DNA of 64,000 bases. Source: Choristoneura fumiferana. Its lineage: Eukaryota; Arthropoda; Insecta; Lepidoptera; Tortricidae. The stretch spans positions 16,121,568 to 16,185,567 of the forward strand of contig NC_133492.1 in the NCBI RefSeq assembly GCF_025370935.1, written 5' to 3'. The notes below the pieces were generated by a model. The model was given only the letters and a program-made list of their open reading frames with translations, was not told where the DNA came from and searched no databases. A program made the translations under genes and the position numbers. Shown here piece after piece: positions 42,081-54,144 of the stretch. Each line of letters starts with the position of its first letter. Position 1 is the first letter of the stretch.

Positions 42081-43439
42081 CGTTGCACTGCTTCATATTC
42101 ACAAGATAAACAAAACAAACTAATCTCTGCAATAAGAAAAACTGATCCTCAAAAATGGCGGTAAATTAAAACTTTTTTGACGCAGCCGTAGTTTTTTTTA
42201 ATCATAAACAAACCAGACGCGGCCACAACTTTCATATTATATCGTTTGATATCAACAGGGAGCGAAACTTTGATGCCGCGGCCGGTTACAGCTGTATGAC
42301 GTCAAGCTTCATACAGTGTTTTATCTAGATTATAGATAATCACTAACAACTTATTGGCCTCTTTAGTTTACGGATATTTTATTGACACATTGAGATGGAA
42401 AGTTGTAGTCTAAACAACATCTCATTTCATCGCTTTTGAGGAATGGAACTATAAAAATATGATTTTGTTTACAAATTAGTAAGACCGCACAGTAAATACT
42501 CAAGTCCGCAAGTCATTAAGGCAGTTGCTAAGTGAAATCAGTTCCAGTAACAATTTGGGCGGGTATAATTGACCCGGCACTTGCGACTTGCGTTGACTTG
42601 TCACAGCCTAATATGAGCAAGTTTCTGGATTAATCTTGCGGCCACGAATAGGCTTTTGTTGAATGCTCAGGGAGTTCCTGGAATTAATTAACATGCCTCG
42701 TAGCTCAGTTATTAGAAAATCGGGGCTCGATTTCTCGTTTCTGCGACGCGTTTCCTAATTGACTTTTGATATTGCGATATACATACACACCTTTAGACGT
42801 TCACTAACCAAAACATTTTTTGGGTCAATACTGCTTCTTGTTTGTAAGTCTGTGTCGTTATCGAAAAGACAACAGTGACAGAGTTTTTTTAAATAAACTT
42901 TTATAATAATAATATGTGCTACTAATGTGATAGTTCATAAAATAATGGGCTTGTAACTAGTACCCTATATGTTTATTCATTTCATGGTCTGAAAGAGTTG
43001 TCCAGGGGACGTAACAATGGCAACGAGGTACCTACAACAAAAAGTTGATCGACCCTTTTGATAAATTATTCGTTTCACATTTATTTTGATATGACTGTAC
43101 GAGTAAATTGGTTTAGGGTTTTTATAAAACTGACCTAACGTAACGAACTGACCTAATTTAAATAACAAATTCGGAGTTTTCTGAAAACAGCCTTAAAAAA
43201 ATATACTTATACGAAGAAAATAAAAATTATACTGTCGCAGAAAAAGCACTAAAGTAACGTTTAACTGACAAACCGACATCAATATATTATCTTCGATAGT
43301 AATACGGGCAACCGTAAAATACGGATCTTCACCGTTTACGGTGTCTGGGGCTGACTCGGATCATTCCTGCATAAGTGCAAGTATTAAAATATTATTGATA
43401 TGTTTAATATTACAACGTATTTTTGGATATTTTATGGGT
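42081..43439. other. Gene-free stretch
   Basis: 1.36 kb without recognised repeats or genes. Confidence 0.5.
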
Positions 43440-43590
43440 ATGGAAAGAAAGAAAATACATTTATTTAACGCCATAAAAACAAACATAGAACAAATACAAG
43501 ACATACATGACGCTAAACAGGTCCCCACTCAGCATAATGCCACGGCAAGCCGCTGGCGCTGATTGTCAGTGAGGACCTTTATCTAAAAAC
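43440..43590 (+). repeat. Retroposon tail ('gaaagaaagaaaatacattt' family)
   Basis: Nearly identical to 47745-47870: 'aacgccataaaaac', 'aatacaagacatacatgacg', 'aggtccccactcagcataat'. Confidence 0.8.
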
Positions 43591-43803
43591 TAACTTAAAA
43601 CAAAAATAAAAAAAATACTATGAGTATTGGATACGTTAGATGTAGGCTTAGTACCAGGTTGTTCAGACTGTTTTTTTGCAATGAAGTCCTTCCTTCTGTT
43701 ATCTAGAAAACATTGAAAGATATTTTATAAAAAAATATAATTTAAATAATAATCTTAACAATAATAAAAACAATAAAATAACAATGACACAAATGCAAAT
43801 AAG

Positions 43804-43867
43804 TTAAATTAACTTAAATAATTCTGTAAATAAAGTTAAATTAACTTAAATAATTCTGTAAATAAAT
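43804..43867 (+). repeat. Two tandem 33-bp units
   Basis: 'gttaaattaacttaaataat' plus 'tctgtaaataaa' occurs twice in direct succession. Confidence 0.9.
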
Positions 43868-44017
43868 GAAATCCAGTCACAAAATACCCAAAACACGCGG
43901 GGTTAAGCCCGCTTTTAAAATGTGAGAAATTATTTCACCAAAACCTATTTGCTAGAGAACCTAAATGCAACCGATTTTTGACCACACACTCGAAATCCAT
44001 ACTGATATTATAAATGT

Positions 44018-44525
44018 GTGTGGGCAGCGTATGGAAAACTGCGTCGAGTCTTCACATCGCCAATTCCACAGAGTCTAAAGACGAAAGTCTTCAATCAGTG
44101 CGTCCTACCCGTCATGACATACGGTGCCGAAACATGGACGCTCACGGTAGGGCTGGTCCAATTTAAAGTTGCTCAACGTGCTATGGAAAGGGCTATGCTC
44201 GGAGTTTCTTTGATAGATCGAATTCGTAGCGAAGTGCTCCGACAGAGAACCAAAGTTATCGACATAGCCCACCGCATTAGCACGCTGAAGTGGCAATGGG
44301 CGGGCCATATAACCCGAAGAACCGATAACCGTTGGGGTAGACGGTTCTTGAGTGGAGACTACGGATCGGCAAACGTAGCGTAGGACGTCGTCAGACTCGG
44401 TGGAGCGATGATCTTCGCAGGGCGGCTGGCAAGAGCTGGATGAGAGTGGCCGAGGATCGTGCTCAGTGGCGTGTCATGGGAGAGGCCTATGTCCAGCAGT
44501 AGACGAACATAGGCTGATGATGATG
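44018..44525 (+). pseudogene. LINE reverse-transcriptase C-terminal fragment with 3' end
   Basis: A 121-codon frame containing SLKTKVFNQCVLPVMTYGAE, then AQRAMERAMLGVSL, RIRSEVLRQRTKVIDIAHRI and LKWQWAGHITRR. This is the C-terminal region common to insect non-LTR retrotransposons. A frameshift at about 44365 ends the frame; the remainder runs on to the 'ggcctatgtccagcagtaga' ending and GAT repeats. The 5' part (endonuclease, RT core) is absent. Confidence 0.9.
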
Positions 44526-44529
44526 ATTA

Positions 44530-44735
44530 TAAATGTGAAAGTGCGTTTGTATGTTTGTCCGTCTTTCACGTCGAAACGGAGCGACGGATCGACGTGATTT
44601 TTGGCATAGAGATAGTTTATGGGCCAGAGAGTGACATAGGCTACTTATTATCCCGGAAAAATGCACAGTTCCCGAGGGAATAGCGCGCGATAACCGATTT
44701 CAACGCGGACGAAGCCACGGGCAAAAGCTAATAAA
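44530..44735 (+). repeat. 'gaagccgcgggcaaaagcta' repeat, near-complete
   Basis: 'ataaatgtgaaagtgcgttt', 'cgtcgaaacggagcgacgga', 'atcccggaaaaatgcacagt' and 'gaagccacgggcaaaagcta'. It follows the LINE 3' end directly. Confidence 0.85.
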
Positions 44736-44982
44736 ATATAAAGCAAAAGCTGAGTGCACATTACTTACTTTATTCCACGTGTAAGGGCACTCCTCTTTCA
44801 TGTAGCTCTCTCCAGGCCAGGGTATCAGGTTCGTAGAAGAAGAACTCAGGATGATGCACAATAACTTTAATATAACTAAGTTGTTCGTACAAGAAAATAA
44901 ACCTTATGCCGATTCCACGTACGATGTTGTCGTAAATTGTACTTGGATGGCCAGCACTTTGCGTGCAACGACATCGTGACCT

Positions 44983-45370
44983 AAATTCTGACGAAGTGCG
45001 TTCTGAGGGAACTAGTGATGCGAGTTTTTTCCTTTTTACTGGGTTCATTAGGACCCTTGATAAAGTACCTAACGCTGTCAGGCAGCGCACGACAATAAAT
45101 CGTCCAGTGGATTTATATAGGACAGACGTTCATACCTTATTCGTTTTGCGTCACGTAAAAACTTGGATTTGGTAACAGCACTTTGCCCCGGGCTGCAACA
45201 GACATCGTTTTCCCAAATTCTGACGAAGTGCGTTCTGAGGGAACTAGTGATGCGAGTTTTTTCCTTTTTACTGGGTTCATTAGGACCCTTGATAAAGTAC
45301 CTAACGCTGTCGGGCAGCGCACGGTTAAATAAATCGTCCAGTGGATTTAGGGATATAGGACAGACGTTCA
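44983..45370. repeat. Tandem duplication, two units of about 155 bp, 232 bp apart
   Basis: 44983-45134 and 45215-45370 share 'aattctgacgaagtgcgttc', 'tttttactgggttcattagg', 'accttgataaagtacctaa'-like sequence and 'aaatcgtccagtggattta'. Differences are few (a C/G and a 3-4 bp indel). A minus-strand frame spans the unit, but the indel breaks it in one copy. No family recognised. Confidence 0.88.
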
Positions 45371-46040
45371 TTTTGCGCTTGTTTCGTAGAAATTTGAAAA
45401 AACCATGGTTGCATGATTGAGTAACAAACATCTTCAAACACTTGGGTACCTACGCTAGGATAGGAAAGGATAAAATAGGATGGGATGGGAAAATAATGTA
45501 ATTAACTTTGTTTAATGTGCAGATAATGTTGATCTGCTATAGCTTATATTATAATAGTTAAATGAATTACAAGTGATATAATTAATTTTTGTCTTGAATA
45601 AATATTTTCTGACAAGTTTCTGGCGGCGCATTTTTGATGGTATAGTTACATACAGTATGTAAATAATTTTTATTTAGCAATAAAGTTTTACTATATGGAC
45701 AAAATGACAAAATATGTACAACATTATTGCATGAAAGATAAAATAAATTTGTCTTTTCTCCGAGTCTGACTCTGGGTCTATAAAAAGAGTGCCAGACCTT
45801 AGAATTTTGCGACCTACTAAAAAAATAAAAGTTTGAAGGAAAGAAAGAAAAGAAAGAGAAAGATTTATTTTGGTTCCATCAGTAACGGCACTTTACAGTA
45901 ATAAGACTAAAACACCACAGGACACCAAAAAGGGCCTCCACGTGTTGTGACACGGTATGTGCAGTTGTATGTTGTGTTTGTGTGCATGTTGTATTTGTTT
46001 CCTCTTATTATCAATTATGTGGTTAGAACAGTGTTACCCA
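45371..46040. other. Gene-free stretch
   Basis: A GAAA-rich run at 45838-45865 followed by 'tttattttggttcc' resembles a retroposon tail. Confidence 0.5.
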
Positions 46041-46330
46041 AATTCAAATAATTCAAATCATTTATTCAGTAAATAGGCCGCAATGGGCACTTTTACTCGT
46101 CATTTTTTAAACTACCAGCGCTTTCGGAAAGACCATCATTGCCAAAATACTTAAAAACTATAGTATACAATTAAAGAAAAAAATACAAAATAAATAAATA
46201 ATAATAATACAGGGATGTATGGGGTCCCTTACTTACAAAACTAAACACTAACTATATCTAAACTATATCTACGTTCAGTGGAAGTGTAGAATGCTTCCAC
46301 CGTCATGAATTTTAAAATAATAATAACAAT
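46041..46330 (+). repeat. Retroposon end ('tcatttattcagtaaatagg' family)
   Basis: 'aataggccgcaatgggcact', 'ccagcgctttcggaaagacc', and later 'gggatgtatggggtccctta'. Highly similar to 62755-63030. Confidence 0.85.
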
Positions 46331-46859
46331 AATTTAGTTCTGAAATATACATTTCAGGTCAAGTAACCATTAAGCTTTTGGAGTGTTGTTCTGCCTTGGC
46401 ATGGTAATTTTCACACTGCCTTTTCGTGAACCACTTAATACTTTTAAACCCCTGCTGCTTATTTTCAACCGAATTCCAAAAAGGAGGAGGTTCTCAATTC
46501 GTCTGTATGTTCTTTTGTATGTTTGTTATTTACTAAAGAATCGATGCGACGATCGATAACAGGTATTATTTTTAAAACAAGCGGGAATGTAACGACCCGG
46601 TATTTTATTTTGATAGCCCGGTACCGGGTCGCGACCCGGCCAATGGGAAACGCTGGGTTAGAATACTACTAGAGTGGGACTTCTGCGAGTGTGTGGTCTG
46701 CGATAGTTTCGCCCTCGGCGGGTGATTGCCCGATCCTCGGAAATAAGTTAACGCCGCCATTGTTCTCTGTTTTATTCTTATTTTATTTATCCGTAGGCGC
46801 TCTGACGCCCGGGTACTTTCGGAATATTTACGAGGAATTTAATCCCTTGATCCTGTTAG

Positions 46860-47085
46860 TTAACCCCCGACGCAAAGAGGGGTATGTGTGTCTGTGTGTG
46901 TGTTTGTCTGTGGGTCTGTCTGTGGCACCGTAGCTCTTAAACGGGTGGACCGATTTGAATGCGGTTTTTTTATTTGAAAGCAGATTCTAGCGATGGTTCT
47001 TAAATATGTTTTATCAAAATCAGCCGTTTTTGAGATATAGAACTTTGAAGTGACAAAGTCGGGGGTTTTCCAACTTTTTGTTAGT
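46860..47085 (+). repeat. 'taacccccgac' repeat, full copy
   Basis: From 'taacccccgacgcaaagagg' to 'cgggggttttccaacttttt'. Confidence 0.88.
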
Positions 47086-47314
47086 TCGGTTATCGTTGAA
47101 GCACATTGAAGAACCCTTAATTAATCATAAAAGATATTATAGTCAAATAAATGTAGGCAAATATGAGGACAAAAATATGTATATGATAAATCATAGTACA
47201 GATATATCTGACTCCACGACTGTATGGATATTTTTGGCGCTTTAGAAACACATTGATATGTATATAGATAATTTTATATAAAAGCTTAAGTACCTAATGG
47301 TAAATAAAATTAAG

Positions 47315-47455
47315 ACGAACGGTGGACTGACGTCATCGTGAGAGTTTCGGGAACCCGGTGGATGCAAGTGGCGAGTTGTCGTTCATTGTGGCGTTCTAAG
47401 GGGGAGGCCTTTGTTCAGCAGTGGACGTCTTCCGGCTGATGATGATGATGATGAG
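47315..47455 (+). repeat. LINE 3' end with (GAT)n
   Basis: 'ggtggactgacgtcatcgtg', 'gggggaggcctttgttcagc', 'agtggacgtcttccggctga', then GAT units. Confidence 0.8.
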
Positions 47456-47744
47456 ATTACATTTAGTTATGAATATTCACCGCATACATCGGATACTTAA
47501 TCGGTAAAATAAAATCCGAAATTCCGATTCCGAACCAACCGGCTAGTTTTCATGACGAAGGATGTTGCAGATGATGGTTTATAAATAATGAGTTTAACTC
47601 ATTCACGAGACCTATATTCAGTATTGTAGTTCTGTACCAGGGTTTAGTAAGCTTGTTACGGATCATGATTTGTATACGTTACGTTTAAGAATACAGTTTT
47701 AGTACTAAATAGAGAACCTCTAAAATTTGTAGCCCATCTTATTT

Positions 47745-47870
47745 AGAAAGAAAGAAAGAAAATACATTTATTTAACGCCATAAAAACAGACATAGAACAA
47801 ATACAAGACATACATGACGCTAAACAGGTCCCCACTCAGCATAATGGCGCTGATTTTCAGTGAGGACCTA
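47745..47870 (+). repeat. Retroposon tail ('gaaagaaagaaaatacattt' family)
   Basis: Second copy of the 43440-43590 tail, slightly shorter at its right end. Confidence 0.8.
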
Positions 47871-49179
47871 ATTTCTCTGTGGGTCATGCAGCCAACTTAG
47901 TAATTGCTTTATTCATCCCGTTTCTTGGTGCCTGTACAAAATTGGGCGCTAAATAGACTGTCGTGGCTCCAACTTGATCGCGGCCTGGCTGAACTTGACG
48001 TCAATTTATCAAAGCCTTCACCCTGTTCTTGGATATTTTTTCATCATTTTGTTTGGAAAGTTTCGCTTCATAATTGGTACAGCCTTTAGTGTAAGGAGGC
48101 GATATGAGAGGACAAGTCAAACTTCCGAATGATGTATAAATACTGTCTATTCTAAAGTCTTGTATCTAACTTATATAGTTTAAGTTGTTTAGTGTGTTGG
48201 CAGAGTGTGTGTGTGAGTCGCAACTCACACTACATTCGTATAGTTGACGTGTTTCATCTTAATATTATGGAGAACTAGCTGTTGGTCGCGATTTCGTCCG
48301 CGTAGAATTCTTTTATCACTATCCAGATTCGAGATAAAAACTATCATAAGTCCCTGGCGGACTCAAGAAATGAAATGAAATGATATTTATTTTATTTGCA
48401 AAACATCATGTTCATGTTGGTTGAGATGTTAAAAGTATAATATAAGATTGATAGTCTCAATGACAAGAATTACCTTATAAGAGTGAGTAGGCATGCAAAA
48501 AATATTGAAGCTTACTTAAATACGCTCTCCTCCTTTATTAGAATCTGTTAAAAATCCGCGTATAAATAAAAAAGACGCCCTTCAAGGATCCCAAGGATTC
48601 TCAGCCGAGCAAACACTGGGCCATTAATGTAGTTGACATTAGCTGTTCGTGTGCTGAATTGGAAAACGGGATCAAGAGAAATTTCCCGCTCGGAGTGCAT
48701 GCCACTTGCATTTAAGATTTTTTTAGAGGTGGGAATGGGGTTTGAGACGTGTACTTTAATAATGATTCTTTAAATGGCCTTAGCAGTTTTTAATTGGTTT
48801 ATTTATTTATTTTAAAAGCAAACTGCACGCAATGGCAATTTCCCTACTGTTATAAAAATGTAACTATGTCAGCCGATAACTATGCAAACGATCTGAAACT
48901 TCAGAGCCTTCTAGGACTTCGTAATGGACTAAAAGGGTACTTTATTCCAACTATCCAGGTAGTAAGACTGTCTAGGCTTGTCGGATATATCTGTGCACTT
49001 TGCTTTCCAAAAGGTAGTTCCGCACGCCAAGCCACATTCCCTATTTTGTGTTTGTAATCATAGTAACAATAAAAACTTAAAACGATAAACTTGTGATATT
49101 GTAATTTTGTTTTAATGTTGCATGTTGACCCGTTACTTTCAAATAAGTCATGCTGAGCTGAGTCCTTTTGGCATCACAC
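47871..49179. other. Gene-free stretch
   Basis: 1.3 kb. 48286-48310 ('gctgttggtcgcgatttcgt') and 48365-48390 (GAAAT)n look like ends of small retroposons. An 87-codon frame at 48794-49057 has no recognisable feature. Confidence 0.5.
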
Positions 49180-49280
49180 TACAGCACAACGTCTCTAATT
49201 TTTCTCTCTTCTTCTATTTATGTTTTTGTTGTGATGTAGTGTGTTTTTTATGTCAATAAATGTTGTGAGTTTGAGTTTGA
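49180..49280 (+). repeat. 'gtcaataaatgttgtgagtt' repeat, plus copy
   Basis: 'cgtctctaatttttctctct', 'gttgtgatgtagtgtgtttt', 'gtcaataaatgttgtgagtt'. The reverse complement is at 60664-60770; a fragment is at 58146-58182. Confidence 0.82.
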
Positions 49281-49664
49281 AGACAAATAGTTAGGTGCAC
49301 AGATATTTCCGTCGAGGTAAGTCGGTTCTATAACTTGGAATACTTTTTTCTCCCAATCCCCAAGTATCTGGACCGTTTCTGGAAGTTTGTTGGGAAAGTT
49401 TTCATTTGGATCGAACTAATTTTGAAGTCAATACCGCGAATTAAGCGGCGATCGGTGCTGATGAATAATTCAACGTTTGTTCGCATCACTTTGATGATGT
49501 GGTTGTTTTAGCATTTGCTGTTTTAGTTGTGGGATGCTAAACATTGACAGTTTTCATATTTTAGCGTTTCAATTCACAGTTTAATTGCTTATTAGACAAT
49601 TCATATGTTTTAAATGATATTGCAGAGCTTGTCTAATTTAAAATGATGCGTCAATCACTAATTA
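49281..49664. other. Gene-free stretch
   Basis: AT-rich, nothing recognised. Confidence 0.5.
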
Positions 49665-50165
49665 GGTACTAAGAATTTTTGAGCTGGTCACGATTTGAAT
49701 GGGTCCCGACTGTTGAACTTTTAGTTAGCTACTTAACAGTTGTAGCCCACTAGACTTGTTTTTTTTTTAGTTTTTTTAAGGCAGTCGGGTTTTTTGATTT
49801 TTTAAATTTATTGTTTGTTATTGTTTTTTGAAATTTCTGAGAAAATAGTGGATAAAAAAATTATAACCCGTATAATATTTAGAATGGGCTAGTTATTAGC
49901 TTCCATTTAATACCCTACTCGATAGATTTGAATAAAAAAATATATATTTGAAAACTCACAATTTGGCGCCAAAAATCCGCCATTTTGATTTTTCAAGAAT
50001 TTCATGTGCCCAGTGTCACTGGCGTCATCAAGACGAATCCAATGACGTATCATTTACCTACCAAAATCGGTTCAGCCGTTGAGTAGTTACGAGAGGACAT
50101 AGGAATAGACATACATTCGCGCAGTCGGGTAAACATAACCCTCCTTCTTCGCAGTCGGGTAAAAA
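49665..50165 (+). repeat. 'cttcgcagtcgggtaaaaaa' repeat
   Basis: 'gggtcccgactgttgaactt' at the start and 'aaaatcggttcagccgttga' with two 'cgcagtcgggtaaa' units at the end. The start is shared with 37965-38190. Confidence 0.65.
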
Positions 50166-50199
50166 AGTTTAGTCTCGCCTTGCCTACACATCATCTTTA

Positions 50200-50285
50200 C
50201 CATCATCATCATATCAGCCGTAGGATATATAGAGCTCCAGTAGTTCCTTTGGTTGTAAGTGGCCTGCATCCACCGTCAGAACCCA
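50200..50285 (-). repeat. LINE 3' end fragment
   Basis: 'catcatcatcatatcagccg' and 'agtggcctgcatccaccgtc', reverse of the LINE ending. Confidence 0.72.
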
Positions 50286-50400
50286 ATCATTGAACTATAT
50301 TATACGAGTATTCTTAGTCTGTGATTTTTACCCAACTGCTACAAATTAACTTTTTTACATAAAAAAAAACGGCCATGAGCGCGTCATAGACACCCGAAAT

Positions 50401-50943
50401 AGGGTTCCGTAGCCATTACGGAAAAATTAAGTAATATTTTTCTAAGGATTTCGTATTTTGTACGGAAAATCTTAACCATCATAGTTTTTCTTGTAAGTTT
50501 GATATACTTCCTACCATCCTGATTTTTATCAAATTTTTACACCCACCCGTTTAGATTTAAGAGGGGGGGGGGGAAGGCGATCAATTTAAATGAAAATTTG
50601 CACTTTAAAGTTGAATATTTTGCAAACAAATCACTGAATCGAAAAATCGTAGTAGCAACTCCCTAATGGTTTTAAAATACCTATCTGACAATACCCCACA
50701 CTATAAGGTTGGATGAGAAAAAAGAAATCACCCACACTTTAACGTCTATGGGAGGTACACTAGAATTATTTTTTGATTTTTTTATTGTACCATTTTGTCG
50801 GCATAGTTTACATATATATTCGTACAAAATTACAGTTTTCTAGCATTCATAGTCCCTAAGCAAAGCCGCGGACGGACAGACAGACAGACAGACATGGCGA
50901 AACTATAAGGGTTCCGTTTTTGCCATTTTGGCTACGGAACCCT
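50401..50943. mobile_element. AGGGTTCCGTAGCCA terminal-inverted-repeat element
   Basis: Perfect 15-bp inverted ends AGGGTTCCGTAGCCA and TGGCTACGGAACCCT, 543 bp apart. The right end is also a hairpin (GGGTTCCGT ... ACGGAACCC) preceded by (CAGA)n and 'catggcgaaactataag'. No coding. A solo right end is at 51990-52056 and a fragment at 58081-58140. Confidence 0.82.
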
Positions 50944-51959
50944 AAAAAAGTCTCTATAGTGAATAAAACAATATTAATTTTTATTATTTATTATAGCATC
51001 AGTACAACGTTAAACCGCTACGCCATAAACACCTGTTATAACTAGGTATTCGGTTAGACAATCATTTATTATAAAACGATCACTTACAAATACTTATTAC
51101 TAATAATATGTAGCATTTTGTGGATAGGTGGTTTCAAGACTGAGGCAGTAACTATAAATTTGGTGCCAGGTTAACTAAGCTCATACTAATTGATTGAATC
51201 AGGCGTTACTTGGCGGAGGTCCATATAAATGAACTAAAAGAATTTCTTTGCTCACCCGCGAATAGACGCTGTCAATGTGCCAAGTATAATTGCTTTTTCT
51301 AAAACTTCCACTTGAGGGTCTTCTCTATGTAGTATACGATTGAAACGGCTGATGAAAAGTTTATAAAGAATAGTATAGAAAATTCTTATCCTACTAAATT
51401 CATTAATATTACAAGCGGTACTACAAACATTAAATCTAACACAGCCATATTATGGAATAAAAATGCTTAATTTTAAAACGACTTACAAAAAAAAAACAGA
51501 TACATTTAAAAAAAGAATATCGAGATCAAATAATTAAAACAACATTTTACAATGTCATCTACATAGACGTGTAATTGTAACTTGTACCGAAGAAAATTTT
51601 CGTAAATGTTATTTGAATAATTACGTCTAATAACTTGCCATCTAAATTTTGAGCTCATTGCCTCAACTTTTTTGTTGTTAACAATTTTATTTTAAACACA
51701 GCGATCACTTTTGATTGTTTCTTACAGATCGTAGCATCACCAGGTATATTATATACCTAGTGCCATCCACGAAGACGCGTGACTTTGTCAAAATTACACA
51801 TTAACGACATTGTAATAAGAACCGCGGCACGCGTCATCGTGAATCACTCTACCGTCCTTAATAATTATTTAACATTACACAGAGCACTTGGTTCACAGAA
51901 TTAACACTAGCAGGTATATAAATGCTATCGTTCGTGTTTTCGTCCATAAGTGTCATCGC
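50944..51959. other. Gene-free stretch
   Basis: Contains one copy of the 'gcgttacttggcggaggtcc' repeat at 51186-51262; otherwise AT-rich. Confidence 0.55.
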
Positions 51960-52056
51960 TTTTTTTTTTATTCATCTGGATGGCAAAACACAGACAGACA
52001 GACATGGCGAAACTATAAGGGTTCCGTTTTTGTCATTTTGGCTACGGAACCCTAAA
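51960..52056 (+). repeat. Chimeric repeat: SINE start joined to the GGTTCCG right end
   Basis: T run and 'ttcatctggatggcaaa' lead directly into 'cagacagacagacatggcga' and the hairpin ending 'ttggctacggaaccctaaaa'. Confidence 0.75.
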
Positions 52057-52429
52057 AAGTCATTTTTTACCCTTACGTTGATATAGGCACAATAGTTGCC
52101 AGTCTGTGTTTTCAACTCAAGCTTATGGCTCGAATCATGTGAAATTACCTACTATACTTACATCTTAATATTAATTCTGTGATCTTATGAGAAGAAATTC
52201 AGGAGGCTTATCTTATATTAACGTGAACTTGTCAACTACATAATAACGAATCACAGCCTCAAAAACTTTGGCTTGATAATAAATACTACTTAATATCGCT
52301 ACAACATGCACATTATACTAGAATTATTTGTCAATTTGAATGATTTGAGTTTGACACTTTTTTTGAGCTGTATCTGTGAGACAAATGAATTGTGCGATAA
52401 AATCTGATATTCCAAGTCGTACAGTCACC

Positions 52430-52558
52430 AGCACCAATATCTGACACAACAAGCGTGCATAAATATCTGATAGGACTCTATTTCTAGGGCCGGAAGGACG
52501 TGTCAGATTTTTGCACGATCCGCTGTGGCAGATATTAACGCTGGTGACAAACTGTATG
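52430..52558. mobile_element. Palindromic MITE with TACAGTCACCAGC ends
   Basis: Left 'tacagtcaccagcaccaata', right 'tattaacgctggtgacaaac'; inner 'tctgacacaacaagcgtgca' pairs loosely with 'tgcacgatccgctgtggcag'. Degenerate. Confidence 0.65.
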
Positions 52559-53182
52559 TAGCATAGAAATTTAAGTTTCGAAGTGGAACATTATAAATTC
52601 CTTACCCCTTATCCCAGTAGCTTCTATAATGAGTACAGTGATGGCTTGGGTACTGTGATAATGATAATGTTACATTGCGGGTCGAACATGGAATTTTATC
52701 TACGGTATGGTATGGAGTAACCGCTCATTGACTTTGCAACCCGGCATTTTGACGTTCGACATTTGACGTTTATCCATGAACCAGTTATTTTACCTACTAC
52801 TCCGCGATCATACATTTGAGACAGCTATTATATATCTGTGTGTAACTTGCATGCAAAAACCACACCGTCGCGTCACAGACAAAGCACGGTACGCGAGGTA
52901 CAGGTTCAGACAGGCATCGTCGCCAAACTTGTGCTTGCAGGCTCGAACGTGTTGTACCTCATTATGATATAAATTCATTCATATGTACCGCTTCCATAAT
53001 AGACCAACATGTCATATAGACTTATCTATTACCAAATAACACACAAAACGCTAACACGTTTCGAACTCTGCTTGAGTCCCAACGAATGACGTGTCACTGA
53101 AACTTCACATGATTTTGTAACTGTCCACGGATCTCATTAAAAAAAGGTCTTAAATGAAACAAAAGATGAAGTAAATAATGAT
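52559..53182. other. Region 3' of the receptor gene
   Basis: Downstream of the receptor stop on the minus strand, so it probably includes the 3' UTR. No clear poly(A) signal close to the stop. Confidence 0.5.
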
Positions 53183-53380
53183 CTAAGGGTCGCCACTGTC
53201 AACGGGAAGAAACTGCTGTTGAGCCACTGATGATAATATCATGTCGATTGGTTTGGTGTCATCGTAGAGGGACGGGGCTTCGCAGAGGATAGCAAAGGTG
53301 CCAACGATGGAGGCTATGGTGAAGATCCAGAGGAACAGACGGTCTAGTACCATGGCGACAAAGCCCCAATCTTGGTCCTC
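53183..53380 (-). CDS. nAChRalpha2: Nicotinic acetylcholine receptor alpha2-like, last coding exon (TM4 and C-terminus)
   Basis: Terminal coding exon of a ligand-gated cation channel subunit acting at cholinergic synapses. A pyrimidine-rich CTGCAG acceptor precedes GAG at 53380. The frame reads EDQDWGFVAMVLDRLFLW and continues through a hydrophobic TM4 to EAPSLYDDTKPID, then stops with TAG at 53185-53183 (65 residues). The preceding exon ends on a codon boundary, so the join is in frame. The EDQDWGFVAMV block and the APSLYDDTK block after TM4 are typical of insect nAChR alpha subunits; the last about 20 residues are less conserved. No clear AATAAA was noticed close downstream. Confident as nAChR; the subtype rests mainly on the loop in the neighbouring exons. 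Confidence 0.93.
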   Translation of the reverse strand, partial: EDQDWGFVAMVLDRLFLWIFTIASIVGTFAILCEAPSLYDDTKPIDMILSSVAQQQFLPVDSGDP

Positions 53381-53951
53381 CTGCAGAAAAAAGAATAGAA
53401 TATTGCATAGGTGGGTTGACTAAATAATTCAAAAAATATTCAAAGAGCTTATCCAAGTACTGAATGAGAATGTGAGTGTGTTAGATGTGTTTGTTAGTAG
53501 GTAAAAAGATTACAATTAAAAATAGGTAAAACAAATTAAACTAATAACGGTTAGCAATGTTAGTAATTAAAACAACAGACTTCACATACACGACACTTTC
53601 CACGAAATCTTGTAAAGTTGATTTTGAAGGGCTCACAGCATGGTTGCTTCTGAATTGTGCTGATTCAGAGTGCTTCCAAATTATTGTCTAATCTAAATGT
53701 ATTTCTTATAAATAGTGCACTTCTATGTATGATCCTTATATTTATAAAATGTTAAGCCTCTAGCTCCAGTGGTTAAAGCTGTGTGTTGTCTATCAGCCAG
53801 TCAGTCTTTTGTCGTTATAAATGTACCTACTGTGCATTTTTTTTACCACTTATAACCCGATAGGAAACGGCTATATTACTTGGCTATTTTAAAGTATCAA
53901 TATAAGCAGGGACCATTACTAAATCTCTCTTATCTTCGTCTTTATACTCAC
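53381..53951 (-). other. Intron between the loop exon and the TM4 exon of the receptor gene
   Basis: Bounded by GTGAGT after 53952 and CTGCAG before 53380, read on the minus strand. AT-rich, 571 bp. No repeat or nested ORF was recognised. Confidence 0.85.
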
Positions 53952-54144
53952 CGCGTTAAACTCATCCTGCCTCTGCATGTGGTGCTGAATAAACATGACG
54001 TTGTGAATCGCCTTTTCTAGTTCAAATGGGTACTTCTTACGGGGGGCAACGTCGCTCAGTGAATCGTCGAGACCAGACATGACTGAGGGTAGACCATTGT
54101 AGCCGGCGCCCAGGCTGCCAAGAGCACCGACAAGCCCACTGAAT
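53952..54144 (-). CDS. nAChRalpha2: Nicotinic acetylcholine receptor alpha2-like, cytoplasmic loop exon
   Basis: A 193-bp exon encoding the C-terminal part of the large TM3-TM4 cytoplasmic loop. The acceptor TTAACAG precedes 54144 and the donor GTGAGT follows 53952. Its first base completes an Arg codon (AG|A) begun in the upstream exon; 64 full codons follow. The peptide begins FSGLVGALGS, contains GYNGLPSVMSGLDDSLSD, and ends in the amphipathic helix KKYPFELEKAIHNVMFIQHH followed by MQRQDEFNA. From memory this helix and the SGLDDSLSD stretch resemble Drosophila alpha2 (SAD) closely and alpha1, alpha3 or beta1 much less. The helix before TM4 is known in the family to influence conductance and trafficking. 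Confidence 0.93.
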
